The notes: generated from the letters alone by a model not told the origin. DNA of 64,000 nt from Nemesobacter sp965249045 (GCA_965249045.1 OZ252213.1:558001-622000), one strand, 5' to 3'; shown: positions 51,687 through 60,877, counted from the first letter of the stretch. Numbers and translations: made by a program.

Positions 51687-52181
51687 TCAGTCGTCCTCTT
51701 CTGTTTCCCAGAGCTGGTCGACTTTTTTTTTAAGAACAAGAAGAGCCGCGGCTTCGGCCAAGGCCTTCTCCTTCCTCCGCAACTGCTTCCGAAGAGACTT
51801 GTTCTCATCGGTGAGCTGTTTTATCCGAGCCTTGTTCTCGGACGCGGGTTTCGGGGAACTTCGCGCAAACTCCTTCTTCCAAAGTTCTACGTGATGGGGG
51901 AAGATTCCCCTCTCCCTGCACCAGGCGCTTGCCTGTTCCTCGTCCATGGACCCGCAGGCTATGACGGCCTGGAGTTTCTGTTCCGGGGTCCATTGCTGGG
52001 GTGTTTTCTCCTTGGTCATACTCTCCTCCGCGAAAGATTGGTTTTGAAATCTGCCGACCCACCTTCTCAGAGTAGAATGATCAATGCCGCAGCTTTGCGC
52101 AACGGAATTGAAAGAAACATCGGGCCCTCGGGAAAGAGCTTTTTCCACTGCCTGGGCCTTGAATTCATAGCTGTACTGCAT
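51687..52181 (-). CDS. IS3-like transposase OrfA
   Basis: 164 residues with two helix-turn-helix modules (YSYEFKAQAVEKALSRG with CGIDHSTLRRWVGRFQ, and WTPEQKLQAVIACGSMDEEQ with HHVELWKKEF) and a C-terminal leucine-zipper-like coil (KQLTDENKSLRKQLRRKEKA). GGAGG lies 8 bp before the ATG. The orfB start is 2 nt past the stop, so the two are coupled rather than frameshift-fused. Confidence 0.82.
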   Translation of the reverse strand: MQYSYEFKAQAVEKALSRGPDVSFNSVAQSCGIDHSTLRRWVGRFQNQSFAEESMTKEKTPQQWTPEQKLQAVIACGSMDEEQASAWCRERGIFPHHVELWKKEFARSSPKPASENKARIKQLTDENKSLRKQLRRKEKALAEAAALLVLKKKVDQLWETEEDD

Positions 52182-52196
52182 GTCAGTTGCCTCCTT

Positions 52197-52238
52197 TTTT
52201 CAATTCTTCAAGAATTTAAATTCTTGAAGAATTGAAAA
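52197..52238. repeat. 42-bp perfect palindrome upstream of IS OrfA
   Basis: Bases 52197-52217 are the exact reverse complement of 52218-52238, with no spacer (centre TTT|AAA). It sits between the IS terminal repeat and the OrfA ribosome site. It could be an operator, a cruciform or an RNA hairpin limiting translation. Confidence 0.9.
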
Positions 52239-52264
52239 CTCAAAAATCGCGACAACTTGCCTGA

Positions 52265-52818
52265 CATATAGGGGGAGGCTCGTACGCCTCGGCTCAAGCA
52301 GTGATGACCCGCTTGATCTGAAAAGGAGCGAATGGAATGAGAATGATCCTCCTTCAGAACGCGTATATGATCTGAGCGCACATCACTTTTTCCTGAACGC
52401 CTACTACGATCTGCGCGGTGACTCACCTTTTACGCCATATATCGGAGGCGGCATAGGTATGGGCTCGACGCAAATGCGCTACTCGGCGAAATTTCTGCGC
52501 AAAGACGATCTGGGGACGGAACCGTGGCAGATGGCCGCGGCAGGCACACTCAGTTACATAGACACAGAGCTGGAAAAAACCCGCTTCGGCTTTCAGGTGA
52601 TAGGAGGCGTTGATTACGCGCTCGGCGATGATTTTTCAGTCGGCGCCAAGGTCCGCTGGACGCGCTTCGGCGGTTTTGACCGCGACGATGTACTCTGGAC
52701 GGAAATCAGAAACCACAGACCCGTGCGCGCCGACGGCGTTACGCCGTTTACGTCCGATTTAGAAGTGGAAGACCAAGACAACTGGACCGTCACGGTTGGG
52801 TTTAAGTATTATCTCTGA
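52265..52818 (+). pseudogene. Outer-membrane beta-barrel protein, 5' end lost at the IS junction
   Basis: The frame is open from the IS end: VRLGSSSDDPLDLKRSEWNE, then HHFFLNAYYDLRGDSPFTPY, IGGGIGMGSTQMRYSAKFL, GFQVIGGVDYALGDDFSVGA and DNWTVTVGFKYYL. Alternating strands, a YIGGGIG turn and the terminal YYL match the Omp-1/OmpW-like 'outer membrane beta-barrel' class. Signal peptide and first strands are missing. An internal ATG at 52459 is unlikely to give a functional barrel. It ends 13 bp from the convergent apgM gene. Confidence 0.72.
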
Positions 52819-52831
52819 ACCGCTTCCGGCC

Positions 52832-54037
52832 TTACTTTGCGACAAGCGTTCCCATGAGCTTCCAGCCTTCTTCCACGAAGGTTCCGCTTGCCGCGGCGCA
52901 GTCCTCGGTGTAAACAAGCGAGTCATCCCTTACTGAGAGGTTCTTGGAATCTAGTATGGCGAAGGGAACGGGTTCGTTCGTGTGAGTTCTAAGGTCTATG
53001 GGGGTGGGATGGTCGGAAAGTACGAGCACCCTGTATTCGCCGAACTCCTTCATCCCCGCGAGGGCTGGTCCCACTACCTTTCGGTCAAAGTCCTCAATTG
53101 CCTGTATCTTGAGGCGGGCGTCTCCTACGTGTCCCGTTTCGTCCGTCGCTTCTATATGGATCATCGCCAGGTCAACGCGCCGTAGCGAGTCAAGCGCGCC
53201 GCTTACCTTTCCGGCGTAATTGGTGTCGAGGTATCCGGTCGCTCCCGGAACCTCAATTACCTCCATCTCGGCGAATATGCCTATTCCCTTTACCAGGTCA
53301 ACCGCCGATACTATGGATCCGGTGATTCCGTAAAGCTCGGAAAGAGAAGGCATATCGGGTCTTGTCCCCTCGCCCCAGAGCCATATGGAGTCGGCGGTAT
53401 TTTTCCCCTCTGCTTTTCTTCTCTTGTTCACGGGATGGTCTTTCAGTATCTCTCTGGATTTTTCCATGAGGCCGAGGAGTTTTTCCGTCCCCTCTCCGGA
53501 GGGAAGCCAGGGGGCAATCTCCTTTCCTGAAATATCGTGAGGCGGGGTAGTGCGGATATCGCTGTTCCCTTCGCGCCAGAGCAGAAGATGCCTGTAGCTT
53601 ACTCCCTGGCTAAGCGAGAATTCCGCCCCGTCAAGTTCCCTTTTTAGATCCTCGATTATACAGGCGGCGTCATCGTCCGTTATATGCCCGGCGCTGTAGT
53701 CCTCCATGAACGTCTGCCCGTTTTTCTCCGCGAGGGTTACCAGATTGCAGCGGACCGTGACGTCCGTTTCCCCGAGCGTGACTCCTATGCTCGCGGCTTC
53801 AAGAGGGGATCTTCCCGTGTAGTATTTCCTCGGGTCATAGCCCAGCACCGCGAGGTTTCCCACGTCGCTTCCCGGAGGGAGCGGGTCGGGAATGGTCTTT
53901 GCGGCTCCGAAAATCTCCGCACGCTTCGCGATCTCGTCAAGATTAGGGGTGTTTGCGACTTCAAGCGGAGTCCTGCCCCCAAGCTCGGGAATCTTGTGGT
54001 CCGGCATGCCGTCGCCTTGGAGGATAAGGTATTTCAC
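52832..54037 (-). CDS. apgM: Cofactor-independent phosphoglycerate mutase, archaeal type
   Basis: 401 residues of the alkaline-phosphatase superfamily: YLILQGDGMPDHKIPELGGRTPLE with the first metal-binding Asp, PPGSDVGNLAVLGYDP with the catalytic Ser, IHIEATDETGHVGD and VLVLSDHPTPIDLRTHTNEP near the end. These are signatures of aPGAM enzymes rather than the GpmI type. It interconverts 3- and 2-phosphoglycerate in glycolysis. DUF2237 lies 40 bp upstream on the same strand. Confidence 0.93.
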   Translation of the reverse strand: MKYLILQGDGMPDHKIPELGGRTPLEVANTPNLDEIAKRAEIFGAAKTIPDPLPPGSDVGNLAVLGYDPRKYYTGRSPLEAASIGVTLGETDVTVRCNLVTLAEKNGQTFMEDYSAGHITDDDAACIIEDLKRELDGAEFSLSQGVSYRHLLLWREGNSDIRTTPPHDISGKEIAPWLPSGEGTEKLLGLMEKSREILKDHPVNKRRKAEGKNTADSIWLWGEGTRPDMPSLSELYGITGSIVSAVDLVKGIGIFAEMEVIEVPGATGYLDTNYAGKVSGALDSLRRVDLAMIHIEATDETGHVGDARLKIQAIEDFDRKVVGPALAGMKEFGEYRVLVLSDHPTPIDLRTHTNEPVPFAILDSKNLSVRDDSLVYTEDCAAASGTFVEEGWKLMGTLVAK

Positions 54038-54077
54038 AGAACGAAGAGGGTATACGCAAATTCCTGGGAATCAAGGA

Positions 54078-54452
54078 TCAGGATACGTCGACCGCGTGTT
54101 TTTTAAGATCTGAGAGATCAATAATGCTCAGTACGGATTCGTGGGTTGACTGCAGAAAAACCGGGGGAGCCACGCCGCTGTCAAGAGCCTCTTTCCAGCG
54201 AAGCGCGCAAAGACACCACCTGTCTCCGGGGGTTAGTCCCGAGAAACCGAACTCGGGTCGGGGGGTCGTAAGATCGTTCCCCCTGGATTTTGAAAACGCG
54301 AGGAACTCCTCGGTCATCTCCGCGCAGACCAGATGAAGCCCCACGTCCTCAACCGCCGCCCTGCAGCAGCCGTCCCTGAAAAATCCGGTCATCGGATCCG
54401 TGCTGCATTCCTTTAGATCCTCGCCGAATATGTTTTTCTCTTCCGTTTTCAT
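54078..54452 (-). CDS. DUF2237 family protein
   Basis: 124 residues from ATG 54452: NIFGEDLKECSTDPMTGFFRDGCC, LHLVCAEMTEEFLAFSKSRGNDL, FGLxPGDRWCLCALRW-type block and PPVFLQSTHESVL. These define DUF2237, a small cytoplasmic family of unknown function with conserved cysteines. Probably first gene of an operon with apgM; divergent from aroA. Confidence 0.87.
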   Translation of the reverse strand: MKTEEKNIFGEDLKECSTDPMTGFFRDGCCRAAVEDVGLHLVCAEMTEEFLAFSKSRGNDLTTPRPEFGFSGLTPGDRWCLCALRWKEALDSGVAPPVFLQSTHESVLSIIDLSDLKKHAVDVS

Positions 54453-54532
54453 CGCGGGCATTCGGTAAAAGGTACCCCGGCGGGCTACGCCTTACAGAAA
54501 TATTATTATATATTGTTTTGCTGGGTTAAGTA

Positions 54533-54538
54533 TATAAT
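54533..54538 (+). promoter_or_regulatory. Candidate -10 element of the aroA operon
   Basis: TATAAT 13 bp before the aroA ATG, within an AT-rich divergent intergenic region. The -35 is unclear. If used, the aroA message would have a leader of only a few bases. Confidence 0.35.
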
Positions 54539-54551
54539 TCTCACTCAGAAG

Positions 54552-55844
54552 ATGGTCGATTTCATACTTAAGAAAAAAACCCGCGCGTTTTCAGGAGAGA
54601 TAACCCCTCCGGGAGATAAATCCATTTCCCACAGGGCGGTTATCCTGGGTTCGCTCGCGCGCGGAAAGACCAGGGCGACCGGGTTTCTGGCTTCCCAAGA
54701 CACCCTTGCTACCGCAAACGCGTTTAGAAACATGGGGATCGCGGTTGAAGTAAGCGCTGGGGGCGTGGTGGATGTTTCAGGAAAGGGGCTTTTCGGTCTT
54801 GAGGCGCCCCGGGAGATGATAGACGCCGAGAATTCGGGAACAACGGCCAGGCTGCTTGCGGGAGTCCTGAGTGCCCAGAGTTTTTCCTCGACCATTACCG
54901 GGGATTCCTCCCTGCGCCGCCGTCCCATGTCAAGGGTGACAATCCCGCTTCGCGAGATGGGAGCCGGTATCTCGGGAAACGGGGAGACCCTCCCCCTTCA
55001 CATAACGGGCTCGGAACTTCGGGGGATAGACTATGAGTCTCCGGTGGCGAGCGCGCAGGTAAAATCGTCGCTTCTGCTTGCGGGACTCTACGCCGCAGGG
55101 GGGACCAGTGTAACGGAACCCGAAAGAACCCGGGACCACACGGAGAGAATGCTTCGCCACTTCGGGGTTCCCGTGGAGGCAAGCGGAACCCGAGTTTCGG
55201 TAAGCCCGGGTATCGAGTTTTCGGGAACCGAACTTGAAATTCCCTCAGATATTTCCTCGGCGGCTTTTTTTATTGTCGCCGCCCTTATAAACCCGGGGTC
55301 GGAAATCATTGTAAGAAACGTGGGGCTTAACCCGCTTAGAACGGGGGTGCTCGATATTCTGCGGGAAATGGGGGCCGACATCTCCGTTGAGAACCGCCGC
55401 GAGCGGTGCGGGGAGCCGGTAGGGGATGTAATCGCCCGCCACTGTGTTCTAAGCGGCGTGCGTATAGAGGGAGAGTCTGTATCCCGGGCCATAGACGAGC
55501 TTCCCGTCATCTGCGTTGCCGCGTGTTTTGCCGAGGGCGAAACGGTGATAAGCGGAGCAGGGGAACTTCGGGTAAAGGAAACCGACAGGATAAGCGCCAT
55601 GGCGGGGGAGCTTTCGAAACTCGGAGCGGACATACGGGAAACACAGGACGGCATGGTTATAAACGGCGTAGCGCGACTTTCTGGTGCCCGCTGCGAGAGC
55701 CGCGGTGACCACCGCGTCGCCATGTCTCTTGCCGTCGCGGCCACTCGGACCCTCGGGGAGACGGTCATCGGGGACGCCGGATGCGTTTCCATCTCGTTTC
55801 CAGAATTCTTCTCGCTTTTCGATGCGCTTGGGAAACTGAAATGA
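54552..55844 (+). CDS. aroA: 3-phosphoshikimate 1-carboxyvinyltransferase (EPSP synthase)
   Basis: 430 residues from ATG 54552. Family motifs: PPGDKSISHRAVILGSLARG, AENSGTTARLLAGVL, GDSSLRRRPMSRV, LPVICVAACFAEG and RGDHRVAMSLAVA. It makes EPSP from shikimate-3-phosphate and PEP for aromatic amino acid synthesis. The stop overlaps the cmk start (ATGA at 55841), giving an aroA-cmk-rpsA order seen in many Proteobacteria. Confidence 0.97.
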   Translation: MVDFILKKKTRAFSGEITPPGDKSISHRAVILGSLARGKTRATGFLASQDTLATANAFRNMGIAVEVSAGGVVDVSGKGLFGLEAPREMIDAENSGTTARLLAGVLSAQSFSSTITGDSSLRRRPMSRVTIPLREMGAGISGNGETLPLHITGSELRGIDYESPVASAQVKSSLLLAGLYAAGGTSVTEPERTRDHTERMLRHFGVPVEASGTRVSVSPGIEFSGTELEIPSDISSAAFFIVAALINPGSEIIVRNVGLNPLRTGVLDILREMGADISVENRRERCGEPVGDVIARHCVLSGVRIEGESVSRAIDELPVICVAACFAEGETVISGAGELRVKETDRISAMAGELSKLGADIRETQDGMVINGVARLSGARCESRGDHRVAMSLAVAATRTLGETVIGDAGCVSISFPEFFSLFDALGKLK

Positions 55845-56521
55845 AGCGAAACGGAGACAATATCGTTACCATAGACGGACCTTCTGGAGTGGGGAAAAGC
55901 ACCGTCGCCAAGCGGGTTGCCGAGCGTCTCGGTTTTTCGTGTCTTGACACTGGCGCCATGTACAGGGCCGTGGCCCTTAAGGCAAGTGAGGTGGCGGTTG
56001 ATTTACGCGACTCCGCTTTGCTCTCGAAGCTGCTTTCCGAAACGGCTGTGGGATTTTCCCCGACGGGACGAGTTCTTCTTGACGGGCGCGACGTCTCAGA
56101 ACTTATAAGAATGGAGGAAATATCCTCTCTTTCGTCCCGGCTTGCGAAACTTCGCGAAGTCAGGGAATTTCTCATCGGGATCCAGAGAGAAATAGGGCAG
56201 GGAGGAAGCTTAGTCGCCGAGGGAAGGGACATGGGAACGTATGTTTTTCCCCGGGCGAAGTACAAGTTCTACCTTGACGCCACGGTCGCCGAGAGAGCGA
56301 AAAGAAGGTTTCTTCAAAGTGGGCGAGGGGATTCCGAGACTTCCCTTTCGGATGTTGAAAGTGAACTTCGAAGAAGGGACCGCCGCGACACGCTTCGCGC
56401 GGAGAACCCGCTTCGCCCGGCTCCTGACGCCGTGATAATAGACACCACCCAAATGAGCGCCGAGCAGGTTATCTCCAGCATAGTGCTTCGCGTAAAAGAC
56501 ACATCCCTTCTTGACGGCTGA
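55841..56521 (+). CDS. cmk: Cytidylate kinase
   Basis: 226 residues from ATG 55841. P-loop IDGPSGVGKSTVAKRVAE, then FSCLDTGAMYRAVAL, GSLVAEGRDMGTYVFP and RRDRRDTLRAENPLRPAPDA are the usual bacterial CMP kinase blocks. It phosphorylates CMP and dCMP. Overlaps aroA by 4 nt and lies 94 bp upstream of rpsA. Confidence 0.96.
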   Translation: MKRNGDNIVTIDGPSGVGKSTVAKRVAERLGFSCLDTGAMYRAVALKASEVAVDLRDSALLSKLLSETAVGFSPTGRVLLDGRDVSELIRMEEISSLSSRLAKLREVREFLIGIQREIGQGGSLVAEGRDMGTYVFPRAKYKFYLDATVAERAKRRFLQSGRGDSETSLSDVESELRRRDRRDTLRAENPLRPAPDAVIIDTTQMSAEQVISSIVLRVKDTSLLDG

Positions 56522-56615
56522 GGATAATTTTTCTTCGGAAGTCTCTTTTTATTTTCGGCAGTTTTCATGTAACCTTGCCTCTATTAACAAATGACGGCGA
56601 AGGCGGCTAAACAAA

Positions 56616-58325
56616 ATGATTCAGGATAATGGTATTACGGATTCAAATGAAAAAAGCTTTGAGGAATTACTTGATGAAAGCATGGAATCGCGCTTGAGCG
56701 AGCCCGAGAACGGGGAAATAGCGAAAGGAAGGGTCATAAGGGTTGATTCTGACGCTGTTTTCATAGACCTCGGGTTTAAGTTCGAGTGCATAGTTCCCAT
56801 AAACCAGTTTGTAAACAAGGACGGCGAATATGAAGTCTCGGTAGGCTCGGAGATAGAGGTGCTGGTCGAAAGACCGAACCCGAACACCGTCAGGGCGTCT
56901 AAACAGAAAGCGGACCAGCTCAGGGAAAAAAAGGCAATCGAGGAGAAGTTCAAAAACAAAGAACCTGTCTCCACAAAGATTCTCAACAGGGTAAAGGGCG
57001 GTTTTAACTGCGATATAGGGCGGGGAAGCCCTTTTAAGGTTTTTCTTCCCGGTTCACAGGTCGCTCTGCGGCCGATTGCGGATTTTGACGAGATGGTCGG
57101 CCAGACGATTGAAACCCGCATTATCCAGAACAACGATAACGGCATAGTTGTATCGAGAAGGGCGATTCTCGAAGATGAGAGAGAGGAAAAGAAAAAGGAG
57201 ACTATTGCGAGCATCTCAGAAGGCCAGACCGTTTCTGGAAACGTCGTGAAGATAATTGACGCCGGCGCTTTCGTGGATATAGGGGGCATAGAGGGCTTTG
57301 TCCCGATAGGGGAGCTTTCCTGGGGAAGGGTGAGGCACCCGGGAGACGTTCTCAAAGAAGGCCGGGACGTACAGGTCAAGATTCTTAAGCTTGAAATTGA
57401 AAACGGGAAAATAACCCTCGGAGTGAAGCAGACCACTGAAGATCCGTGGGAGACCATACAGCAAAGATACGATGTCGGTGGCAGAGTCACGGGGAAAGTG
57501 GTTTTCGCAGCTGAATTCGGCGTGTTTGTCGAGCTTGAGCCGGGAATAGAGGGACTTGTGCATGTAAGCGAGCTCTCGTGGGTTAAAAATTTCCGCCACC
57601 CAAGCGAAGTCGTTTCTGTAGGAAGCGAAATGGAGGTCGCGGTTCTTGGAGTAAAACCTAGGGAAAGAAGAATTTCGCTTAGCCTCAAGCAGATACAGGA
57701 GAACCCGTGGGATGAGTTCAAGCGGAACAACCCTCCAAACACCAGGGTGACGGGAACCATAAGAAACGTGACGGAACTCGGGGTCTTCGTAGAGGTCGCC
57801 CCCGACATGGTCGGTCTTGTGCGTCCCGAAAATCTCAAGTGGCAGAGGGAAGTTAGCCCCCTTGAGGTTTTCTCAAGCGCCGATGTGGGAAAGGAAATAG
57901 AGCTTGTGATACTGAACGTTATCCCCAGGCAGAGAAAAATCGGCCTTGGAATAAAGCAGCTTACCCCCGACCCCTGGAACAAGGTGCTTAGGGACTACAA
58001 GGTGAATGAGACTGTGGTGATTTCCAAGATAGAGAAAATTTTCGACAGCGGCGTTACAGTGACTCTTGCCGACAACGTGAGAGGATTTTACGCAATGCGC
58101 GAATTTCAGGACGATGAGATGAGCCGGGAATCTCTTAAGGTTGGCGATGAGATAAGCGGTCTAGTCACGGGTTTTAACAAGCCCAAGCACCAGGTGAACC
58201 TTAGCCGTAGAAGGCTTGAGAAAAAGCAGGAGAAAGACACAATGAAAGACTTCGTGTCATCCCAGCGGGAAGGTTCCTCCAAGCTCGGGGACATCCTGAA
58301 TGAAAAACTCAAGGCCCTTGACTGA
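56616..58325 (+). CDS. rpsA: Ribosomal protein S1
   Basis: 569 residues with six S1 (OB-fold) repeats: GEIAKGRVIRVDSDAVFIDL; KILNRVKGGFNCDIG; GQTVSGNVVKIIDAGAFVDI; GGRVTGKVVFAAEFGVFVEL; TRVTGTIRNVTELGVFVEV; and TVVISKIEKIFDSGVTVTL. This is the normal Gram-negative S1 architecture; the first two domains bind the ribosome and the rest mRNA. It lies in the conserved place after cmk; the usual ihfB that follows is replaced by sppA, 11 bp downstream. Confidence 0.97.
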   Translation: MIQDNGITDSNEKSFEELLDESMESRLSEPENGEIAKGRVIRVDSDAVFIDLGFKFECIVPINQFVNKDGEYEVSVGSEIEVLVERPNPNTVRASKQKADQLREKKAIEEKFKNKEPVSTKILNRVKGGFNCDIGRGSPFKVFLPGSQVALRPIADFDEMVGQTIETRIIQNNDNGIVVSRRAILEDEREEKKKETIASISEGQTVSGNVVKIIDAGAFVDIGGIEGFVPIGELSWGRVRHPGDVLKEGRDVQVKILKLEIENGKITLGVKQTTEDPWETIQQRYDVGGRVTGKVVFAAEFGVFVELEPGIEGLVHVSELSWVKNFRHPSEVVSVGSEMEVAVLGVKPRERRISLSLKQIQENPWDEFKRNNPPNTRVTGTIRNVTELGVFVEVAPDMVGLVRPENLKWQREVSPLEVFSSADVGKEIELVILNVIPRQRKIGLGIKQLTPDPWNKVLRDYKVNETVVISKIEKIFDSGVTVTLADNVRGFYAMREFQDDEMSRESLKVGDEISGLVTGFNKPKHQVNLSRRRLEKKQEKDTMKDFVSSQREGSSKLGDILNEKLKALD

Positions 58326-58336
58326 CGGGTGATGAA

Positions 58337-59236
58337 GTGAGAGTCCCCGACCTGAATTTTTTTCTTAAGGCTTTTCTGTCCCTTCTGGTCATCTTCATTA
58401 TATGTTTCGCGGGAATCCTGATAGGAGTGCTGATCTCCGATCAGAACCAGAGCCCCGGCGGGGACGGCGTGGCGGTAATAAACGTCAACGGCATAATAAT
58501 CGACTCTGACCCATATATTAAAAGCATAAGGAAAATACGCGAAAGCGATTCCGTGAAGGCCGTGGTCGTGAGGATAAATTCCCCGGGAGGAGCCGTCGCC
58601 ACCTCCCAGGAGGTATATGAGGAGCTAAAAAACCTAGGCGAGACGGTCCCGGTTATAGCCAGCATGGGGACGGTTGCCGCTTCTGGAGGTTATTATATTG
58701 CCTGTGCGGCTGCTACTATTTACGCGAATCCCGGTACCATAACCGGTAGCATCGGTGTGATAGCGCAGTTTGCGAGTTACGAGCAACTACTAAAGTGGGC
58801 TAAGGTGGAAGTCGAGGTGATAAAGAGCGGAGAGTTCAAGGATCTTGGCTCGCCGCTTCGCAAGATGCCTGAGGCGGAAAGAGCCTACCTGCAGACACTG
58901 ATAGACAGCGTCCACTCCCAGTTCAAAGATACGGTTTCCGAAAAAAGGAATCTGCCTCCGGCGAAAGTCGCTTCGCTTTCTGACGGGAAGATATTCACTG
59001 GGAGCCGCGCGAAGGAGCTCGGCTTGGTTGACCGGATCGGAACCCTAGAGGCCGCGGTTGCCGAGGCGAGGAAACTGGGGGGTCTCGATGAGGATTCGTG
59101 GATCAGGGAATATCCCATAAAGAAAAAGACACTGCTTGATTTCGTTTTCCCGGAAACTTTGGCCGAGCGTATGATTTTTGCCTCTCCTGTGAGAACCGGG
59201 TTCGGTCTCTACTACATAGCCGACGTGGTTTACTAG
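58337..59236 (+). CDS. sppA: Signal peptide peptidase SppA, short form
   Basis: 299 residues, GTG start. One N-terminal membrane helix (AFLSLLVIFIICFAGILIGVLI) anchors a periplasmic S49 domain: VVRINSPGGAVATSQEVYEE, the nucleophile in MGTVAASGGYYIACAA, PGTITGSIGVI and the catalytic lysine in IKSGEFKDLGSPLR. It degrades cleaved signal peptides in the membrane. Single-domain form like that of Bacillus, not the double-length E. coli protein. Probably co-transcribed with rpsA. Confidence 0.93.
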   Translation: MRVPDLNFFLKAFLSLLVIFIICFAGILIGVLISDQNQSPGGDGVAVINVNGIIIDSDPYIKSIRKIRESDSVKAVVVRINSPGGAVATSQEVYEELKNLGETVPVIASMGTVAASGGYYIACAAATIYANPGTITGSIGVIAQFASYEQLLKWAKVEVEVIKSGEFKDLGSPLRKMPEAERAYLQTLIDSVHSQFKDTVSEKRNLPPAKVASLSDGKIFTGSRAKELGLVDRIGTLEAAVAEARKLGGLDEDSWIREYPIKKKTLLDFVFPETLAERMIFASPVRTGFGLYYIADVVY

Positions 59237-59271
59237 TACAGCGTCATCCTTGTATTATCGGGTATAACGAC

Positions 59272-59403
59272 TCAAGCCTGGTTCTCGTATCCGATGTGGT
59301 TCCATTTTTGTTGCACTGCCTCTGCCACGCATCCGTCGGCCTGCTCCCGCAAGGTTTCCCGGTTCAGGATACGACGGTCAAGACATTGACGCCGTTCACC
59401 CCG
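59272..59403 (-). pseudogene. IS630-like transposase, C-terminal remnant, in a 300-bp gap
   Basis: The region 59237-59540 has no intact gene. A minus-strand frame reads RGERRQCLDRRILNRETLRE, then QADGCVAEAVQQKWNHIGYE and a stop, resembling the IS630 tail (QCLxRRIPxxETLxxEVxAWxxxRN...W). The rest of the transposase is absent. Confidence 0.42.
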
Positions 59404-59540
59404 GGACGGCTTAAAAATGAAACTACTCTGGTCAACACTGCGCAATGTAACTGGTATTTTCTCGAAAAACCGATATTCTACAGCGTTATTGTCGCTAGGC
59501 GGGTTGCGCTGGTGTAGCGGAACCGTTTTTCAAACAACCG

Positions 59541-59906
59541 ATGAAACACGTAAAAAGATTCTTTCTCTTGGTCATATGCTGTTTCGGAGCCGTTTTCTTC
59601 ATCCAGAACCTCGAAATAGCCACGCATGTATTCAGGATCGAGCTTGGTTTTTTCTCCTATAAGTACACCTGGGCAGTTTACAATGCCGGGATACTAGGGG
59701 TTTCGTTTTTTCTGGGCGCGTTTGTTTTTTTCCTGCTGAGTTTTTCCGGAGGCCATTCCAGAAAATCTGAATTGAAACGGAGCAGGGAAACCGTAAAGAA
59801 CCTAGAGGAAAAAGTCGGGAAGCTTGAGGTGGAGCTTCTCCAGAACAAGTCTGCCGGCTACCAAGAACAGTCTTCTCCCCCTGGGGTGTTCGGGGCGCCG
59901 AAATGA
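59541..59906 (+). CDS. LapA-domain (DUF1049) inner-membrane protein
   Basis: 121 residues with two hydrophobic segments (FFLLVICCFGAVFFIQN and YNAGILGVSFFLGAFVFFLLSF) and a C-terminal coiled coil (SRETVKNLEEKVGKLEVEL), the layout of LapA/YciS, which helps control lipopolysaccharide assembly with LapB. LapB is not adjacent. The stop overlaps the lipA start (ATGA at 59903). Confidence 0.75.
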   Translation: MKHVKRFFLLVICCFGAVFFIQNLEIATHVFRIELGFFSYKYTWAVYNAGILGVSFFLGAFVFFLLSFSGGHSRKSELKRSRETVKNLEEKVGKLEVELLQNKSAGYQEQSSPPGVFGAPK

Positions 59907-60877
59907 GATCTGTCATTACTGAGATCCAGGCGCCTGGCCGGACGGGCATTCGCAAAAAACCCGAATGGATAAAGGCAAAAATCCCGAGCGGTCCGAATTA
60001 CACCAAGCTCAGGGGCCTTGTGCGCGAACTTGGTCTTCACACTGTGTGCGAGGAGGCGAAGTGCCCTAACATAGGCGAGTGTTGGGGGGCCGGTACGCTT
60101 ACCTTCATGATTCTGGGGGATGTCTGCACGAGAAGCTGCGGTTTCTGCCATGTTAAAACTGGAAAAGGCGGTGAGCTTGATTGGGAAGAGCCTGCCAAGG
60201 TGGCGAAGGCAGTTGAAGAGCTTCAGAAAAACAACGCGCGGGTGACCCATGTGGTCATAACTTCGGTAAACAGGGATGACAGGAATTATGAAAGCGCATG
60301 TATATTCGCGCAGACAGTTAATGAAGTGAGGAATAAGGTTTCGTGCATAAAGATTGAGGTTCTTATCCCGGATTTTAAGGGGGAGGACGAGGCGATTGAA
60401 AAAGTGATAGAATCGGCTCCCGATGTTCTGAATCACAATATTGAAACCGTCCCGAGACTTTACTCCCTGCCCCAGAAAACCCAGTCGGGAAGAACAAGAT
60501 CCGTAAGGCCTCAGGCGGTTTACCGAAGGTCTCTAGAACTTCTTTCGATGTCCGCGAGCAGGGGAAATCCCGCAATGCTTACCAAATCAGGCATCATGGT
60601 CGGTCTTGGGGAGAGCTATGAGGAGATCGTCGAAACGCTTGGCGATCTTAAGCGTGCAGGGTGCGACATAGTCACCATAGGACAGTATCTTCAGCCCACG
60701 GTTGACCATATACCCGTATCAAGGTTCTATCATCCCGTTGAGTTTGAATCTCTTAAAAGCTACGGGGAAAAGATAGTCGGCATCCCGCATGTGGAAGCCG
60801 GGCCTCTTGTGAGAAGTTCCTATCATGCGGAAAAGCAGGTTTTCGAACTTTCGCGCAACATTATGACTGGAACGTGA
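59903..60877 (+). CDS. lipA: Lipoyl synthase
   Basis: 324 residues, radical-SAM enzyme that inserts two sulfurs into protein-bound octanoyl groups. The auxiliary cluster cysteines are in TVCEEAKCPNIGECW, the SAM cluster in DVCTRSCGFCHV, and the C-terminal RSSYHA motif supplies the serine ligand. VITSVNRDD, NHNIETVPRL and GDLKRAGCDIVTIGQYLQP are family blocks. Overlaps the lapA-like gene by 4 nt. No lipB is present in the window. Confidence 0.96.
   Translation: MRSVITEIQAPGRTGIRKKPEWIKAKIPSGPNYTKLRGLVRELGLHTVCEEAKCPNIGECWGAGTLTFMILGDVCTRSCGFCHVKTGKGGELDWEEPAKVAKAVEELQKNNARVTHVVITSVNRDDRNYESACIFAQTVNEVRNKVSCIKIEVLIPDFKGEDEAIEKVIESAPDVLNHNIETVPRLYSLPQKTQSGRTRSVRPQAVYRRSLELLSMSASRGNPAMLTKSGIMVGLGESYEEIVETLGDLKRAGCDIVTIGQYLQPTVDHIPVSRFYHPVEFESLKSYGEKIVGIPHVEAGPLVRSSYHAEKQVFELSRNIMTGT

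Larger units (their letters stand above)
50573..52264 (-). mobile_element. IS3-like element with OrfA/OrfB, about 1,692 bp
   Basis: Imperfect 24-bp terminal inverted repeats: TCAGGATAGTTGTCGCATAT at 50573 onward, and on the other strand TCAGGCAAGTTGTCGCGATT from 52264 down. Left flank is IS30 sequence, right flank an outer-membrane protein gene; no target duplication is visible, so the flanks were probably joined by a deletion or recombination involving the IS. OrfA is intact, orfB frameshifted. Confidence 0.75.

Noticed and set aside
59417..59662. 81-codon plus-strand ORF before lapA
   Set aside because: It overlaps the lapA-like gene in another frame and has no family features.
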